From the NCBI GenBank assembly GCA_964036045.1, contig OZ038378.1:148223596-148287595 (forward strand): 64,000 nucleotides of DNA, read 5' to 3'. The notes beneath the pieces are model-generated. The model saw nothing but the letters and a program-made list of their open reading frames with translations. It was not told where the DNA came from and searched no databases. The translations under genes were made by a program, and so were the position numbers. The DNA is from Eutreptiella sp. 'Long Island Sound 2002'. Its lineage: Eukaryota; Euglenozoa; Euglenophyceae; Eutreptiales; Eutreptiaceae. Positions 61,815-64,000 of the stretch are shown here, in pieces (positions within the stretch are counted from its first letter, which is position 1; each line of letters opens with the position of its first letter).

Positions 61815-63693
61815 TTGACGGAAAATTCTCGGAAAATTCTCGGAAAATTCTCGGAAAATTCTCGGAAAATTCTCGGAAAATTCCCGGAAAAATCTCGGAA
61901 AATTCTCGGAAAATTCTCGGAAAATTCTCGGAAAATTCTCGGAAAGTTCTCGGAAAATTCTCGGAAAATTCTCGGAAAATTCTCGGAAAATTCTCGGAAA
62001 AATCTCGGAAAATTCTCGGAAAATTCTCAGAAAATTCTCGGAAAATTCTCGGAAAATTCTCGGAAAATTCTCGGAAAATTGTCGGAAAATTCTCGGAAAA
62101 TTCTCGGAAAATTCTCGGAAAATTCTCAGAAAATTCTCGGAAAATTCCCGGAAAATTCTCGGAAAATTCTCGGAAAATTCTCGGAAAATTCTCGGAAAAT
62201 TCTCGGAAAATTCTCGGAAAATTCTCGGAAAATTCTCGGAAAATTCTCGGAAAATTCTCGGAAAATTCTCGGAAAATTGACGGAAAATTCTCGGAAAATT
62301 CTCGGAAAATTCTCGGAAAATTCTCGGAAAATTCTCGGAAAATTCTTGGAAAATTCTCGGAAAATTCTCGGAAAATTCACGGAAAATTCTCGGAAAATTC
62401 TCGGAAAATTCTCGGAAAATTCTCGGAAAATTGACGGAAAACTCTCGGAAAATTCTCGGAAAATTCTCGGAAAATTCTCGGAAAATTCTCGGAAAATTGT
62501 CGGAAAATTCTCGGAAAATTCTCGGAAAATTCTCGGAAAATTCTCGGAAAATTCTCGGAAAATTCTCAGAAAATTCTCGGAAAATTCTCGGAAAATTCTC
62601 TGAAAATTCCCGGAAAATTCTCGGAAAATTCTCGGAAAATTCTCGGAAAATTCTCGGAAGATTCTCGGAAAATTCTCGGAAAATTCTCGGAAAATTCTCG
62701 GAAAATTCTCGGAAAATTCTCGGAAAATTCTCGGAAAATTCTCGGAAAATTCCCGGAAAATTCTCGGAAAATTCTGGGAAAATTTTCGGAAAATTCTCGG
62801 AAAATTCTCGGAAAATTCTCGGAAAATTCTCGGAAAATTCTCGGAAAATTCTCGGAAAACTCTCGGAAAATTCTCACAAAATTCTCAGAAAATTCTCGGA
62901 AAATTCTCGGAAAATTCTCGGAAAATTCTCGGAAAATTGACGGAAAATTCTCGGAAAATTCTCGGGAAATTCTCGGAAAATTCTCGGAAAATTCTCAGAA
63001 ATTCTCAGATAATTCTGGGAAAATTCCCGGAAAATTCTCGGAAAATTCTCGGAAAATTCTTGGAAAATTCTCGGAAACTTCTCGGAAAATTCTCGGAAAA
63101 TTCTCGGAAAATTCTCGGAAAATTCTCGGAAAATTCTCGGAAAACTCTCGGAAAATTCTCGGAAAATTGTCGGAAAATTCTCGGAAAATTCTCGGAAAAT
63201 TCTCAAAAAATTCTCAGAAAATTCTCGGAAAATTCTCGGAAAATTCTCGGAAAATTCTCGGAAAATTGACGGAAAATTCTCGGAAAATTCTCGGAAAATT
63301 CTCGGAAAATTCTCGGAAAATTCTCGGAAAATTCCCGGAAAAATCTCGGAAAATTCTCGGAAAATTCTCGGAAAATTCTCGGAAAATTCTCGGGAAATTC
63401 TCGGAAAATTCTCGGAAAATTCTCAGAAATTCTCAGATAATTCTGGGAAAATTCCCGGAAAATTCTCGGAAAATTCTCGGAAAATTCTTGGAAAATTCTC
63501 GGAAACTTCTCGGAAAATTCTCGGAAAATTCTCGGAAAATTCTCGGAAAATTCTCGGAAAATTCTCGGAAAACTCTCGGAAAATTCTCGGAAAATTCTCG
63601 GAAAATTCTCGGAAAATTCTCGGAAAATTCTCGGAAAATTCTCAGAACATTCTCGGAAAATTCTCGGAAAATTCTCGGAAAATTCTCGGAAAA
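61815..63693. repeat. Right-end higher-order repeat, copy 3 (1879 bp)
   Basis: D at 61815 and D 62431 with AAAACTCTC partner D 59342 and D 59969 (offsets 2473 and 2462, one monomer different). CTTGG, TTCACGG, CTCTGAAAATTC and GGAAGATTC follow in order. The D at 63694, followed by CCCGGAAAAATC, AAAGTTCTC and a TTGTCGG near 63959, starts a fourth copy cut by the window end. Confidence 0.78.
62997..63424. repeat. 428-bp S2-headed tandem unit
   Basis: S2 at 62997 and 63425 and D at 63266 and 63694 give a period of 428 bp, 39 monomers minus one for the S2 slip. Both copies run S2, CTGGG, CCCGG, CTTGG, AAACTTCTC, AAAACTCTC and D at S2+269. An S2-to-D segment of the same 269 bp lies at 61546-61814. 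All three S2 sites have a GGGAAATTC monomer exactly 33 bp upstream. After D at 63694 the sequence follows the 61815 version instead. Confidence 0.82.
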
Positions 63694-64000
63694 TTGACGG
63701 AAAATTCTCGGAAAATTCTCGGAAAATTCTCGGAAAATTCTCGGAAAATTCTCGGAAAATTCCCGGAAAAATCTCGGAAAATTCTCGGAAAATTCTCGGA
63801 AAATTCTCGGAAAATTCTCGGAAAGTTCTCGGAAAATTCTCGGAAAATTCTCGGAAAATTCTCGGAAAATTCTCGGAAAAATCTCGGAAAATTCTCGGAA
63901 AATTCTCAGAAAATTCTCGGAAAATTCTCGGAAAATTCTCGGAAAATTCTCGGAAAATTGTCGGAAAATTCTCGGAAAATTCTCGGAAAATTCTCGGAAA

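Larger units (their letters stand above)
1..64000. repeat. 11-bp satellite DNA megarray, monomer GGAAAATTCTC
   Basis: Every line of the window except the N gap is made of the 11-bp monomer GGAAAATTCTC in one orientation, about 5,800 copies, most of them perfect. Each monomer has 4 G/C bases (36 percent), one CpG, and an AAAATT tract. Variants are mostly single substitutions (TCGG to TCAG, TTGG, CCGG or TCCG; AATT to AGTT or ACTT; ATTC to AATC) that recur in fixed order, so they mark higher-order repeats made by repeated unequal exchange or amplification. Rare 9-, 10-, 12- and 13-bp monomers shift the register. No unique sequence, gene, tRNA, rRNA or mobile element was seen. The monomer has no stop codon in any frame on either strand, so long reading frames in all six frames are a by-product. 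The array extends past both ends. A eukaryotic heterochromatic satellite is the natural reading; the species cannot be told. Confidence 0.98.
24633..64000. repeat. Right sub-array (family R) of the 11-bp satellite
   Basis: This half carries different landmarks: E monomers GAGAATTCTC (25492, 26260, 26530, 27470, 27740, 31939, 32225, 32936, 33205, 33909, 38096, 38383, 48756, 49040, 51500), C monomers CTCATAAAATTC (28908, 31234, 35399, 37389, 39839 and on through 48 kb), S2 sites CAGAAATTCTCAGATAATTC (A of the slip monomer at 25264, 26040, 31710, 37865, 48535, 61546, 62997, 63425) and GGAATATTC. S1 slips here are of the GGATAATTC type. I did not see P, G or CGATAATTC here. E is nearly confined to this half (left-side GAGAATTCTC only near 7571 and 13702), and one C-like monomer also occurs at 62-72. 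Confidence 0.85.

Noticed and set aside
195-63697. Long open reading frames of up to about 750 codons on both strands in every frame
   Set aside because: They follow from a stop-free 11-bp monomer. They overlap each other in all frames, rely almost entirely on TTG starts within variant monomers, end at D or at GATAA-containing monomers, and change nothing when the register shifts. No codon bias, signal or domain is seen.
411-63700. Bacterial -35 boxes (TTGAC) upstream of reading frames
   Set aside because: TTGACGG is one amplified monomer variant inside satellite DNA. No -10 partner at proper spacing exists and the context is eukaryotic.
1-64000. 11-residue repeat protein similar to LEA, antifreeze or ice-nucleation repeats
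   Set aside because: The 11-residue period is simply 33 bp, three times the DNA monomer, and appears equally on both strands. The residues do not match those families.
1-64000. CRISPR array
   Set aside because: Repeats are contiguous with no unique spacers, and the monomer is only 11 bp.
1-64000. Telomeric repeat
   Set aside because: The monomer is AT-rich with no G-run strand bias (two G and two C per monomer), unlike known telomere repeats, and the variant load and HORs are those of an interstitial satellite.
1-64000. CENP-B box or other known centromere motif
   Set aside because: Monomers containing TTCG, such as TTCGCGG and CTTCGAAAATTC, do not complete the nTTCGnnnnAnnCGGGn pattern. 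Centromere identity cannot be claimed from this sequence.

Overview
The whole 64 kb window is one uninterrupted, head-to-tail satellite DNA array built on an 11-bp monomer, GGAAAATTCTC (equivalently AAAATTCTCGG on the + strand). I read it end to end on both strands and found no gene, RNA gene, transposon, CRISPR array or stretch of unique sequence. The only non-repeat bases are a 200-N assembly gap at 24433-24632. About 5,800 monomers are present, all in one orientation, and the array runs off both ends of the window.

A short-unit satellite this large, with nested higher-order repeats (HORs) and a round-number N gap, points to a eukaryotic heterochromatic block (pericentromeric, subtelomeric or a sex/B chromosome) in a scaffolded long-read assembly. 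Nothing here identifies the species. The many long open reading frames in all six frames are an artefact. The monomer has no stop codon in any frame on either strand, and 11 is not a multiple of 3, so every frame cycles through the same 33-bp codon series (GKFSENSRKIL on +, FPRIFREFSEN on -). They have no coding value and none is annotated as a gene.

The information in the array lies in its variant monomers, which act as landmarks. D is TTGACGG (CT to GA in one monomer). S1 is a 10-bp monomer followed by a GGATAATTC or CGATAATTC monomer. S2 is CAGAAATTCTCAGATAATTC. G is CTGGGAAAAATC followed by GGAACATTC. P is CTCCCAAAATTC. C is CTCATAAAATTC. E is GAGAATTCTC. Distances between equivalent landmarks are almost always 11n minus the number of 10-bp monomers between them, which gives an arithmetic check on the layout.

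Layout. 1-24432 (left family): paired G-type repeats of 561-593 bp; two copies of a roughly 3.5-4.7 kb block (from 1565 and from 7104), the first with a nested 979/990-bp tandem duplication; five 1.4-1.7 kb HOR copies (9564-17121); then 581/669-bp D-S1-S1'-D-P repeats and three copies of a triple-slip cluster holding an XhoI-type CTCGAG. 24433-24632: gap. 24633-64000 (right family): a 2.3-kb zone unusually rich in 1-bp indels (about 25080-27335) facing an indel-free relative; a 6.16-kb tandem duplication (29798-35952 and 35953-40189) with a nested 979-bp duplication; one 1.0-kb and four 1.4-1.7 kb HOR copies plus a partial one (40190-48209); 957/935-bp duplicates (50572-52463); and 1.9-2.5 kb HORs to the right end. 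Landmarks P, G and CGATAATTC were seen only left of the gap. E repeats and repeated C landmarks belong essentially to the right side. The gap therefore separates two differently evolved sub-arrays.
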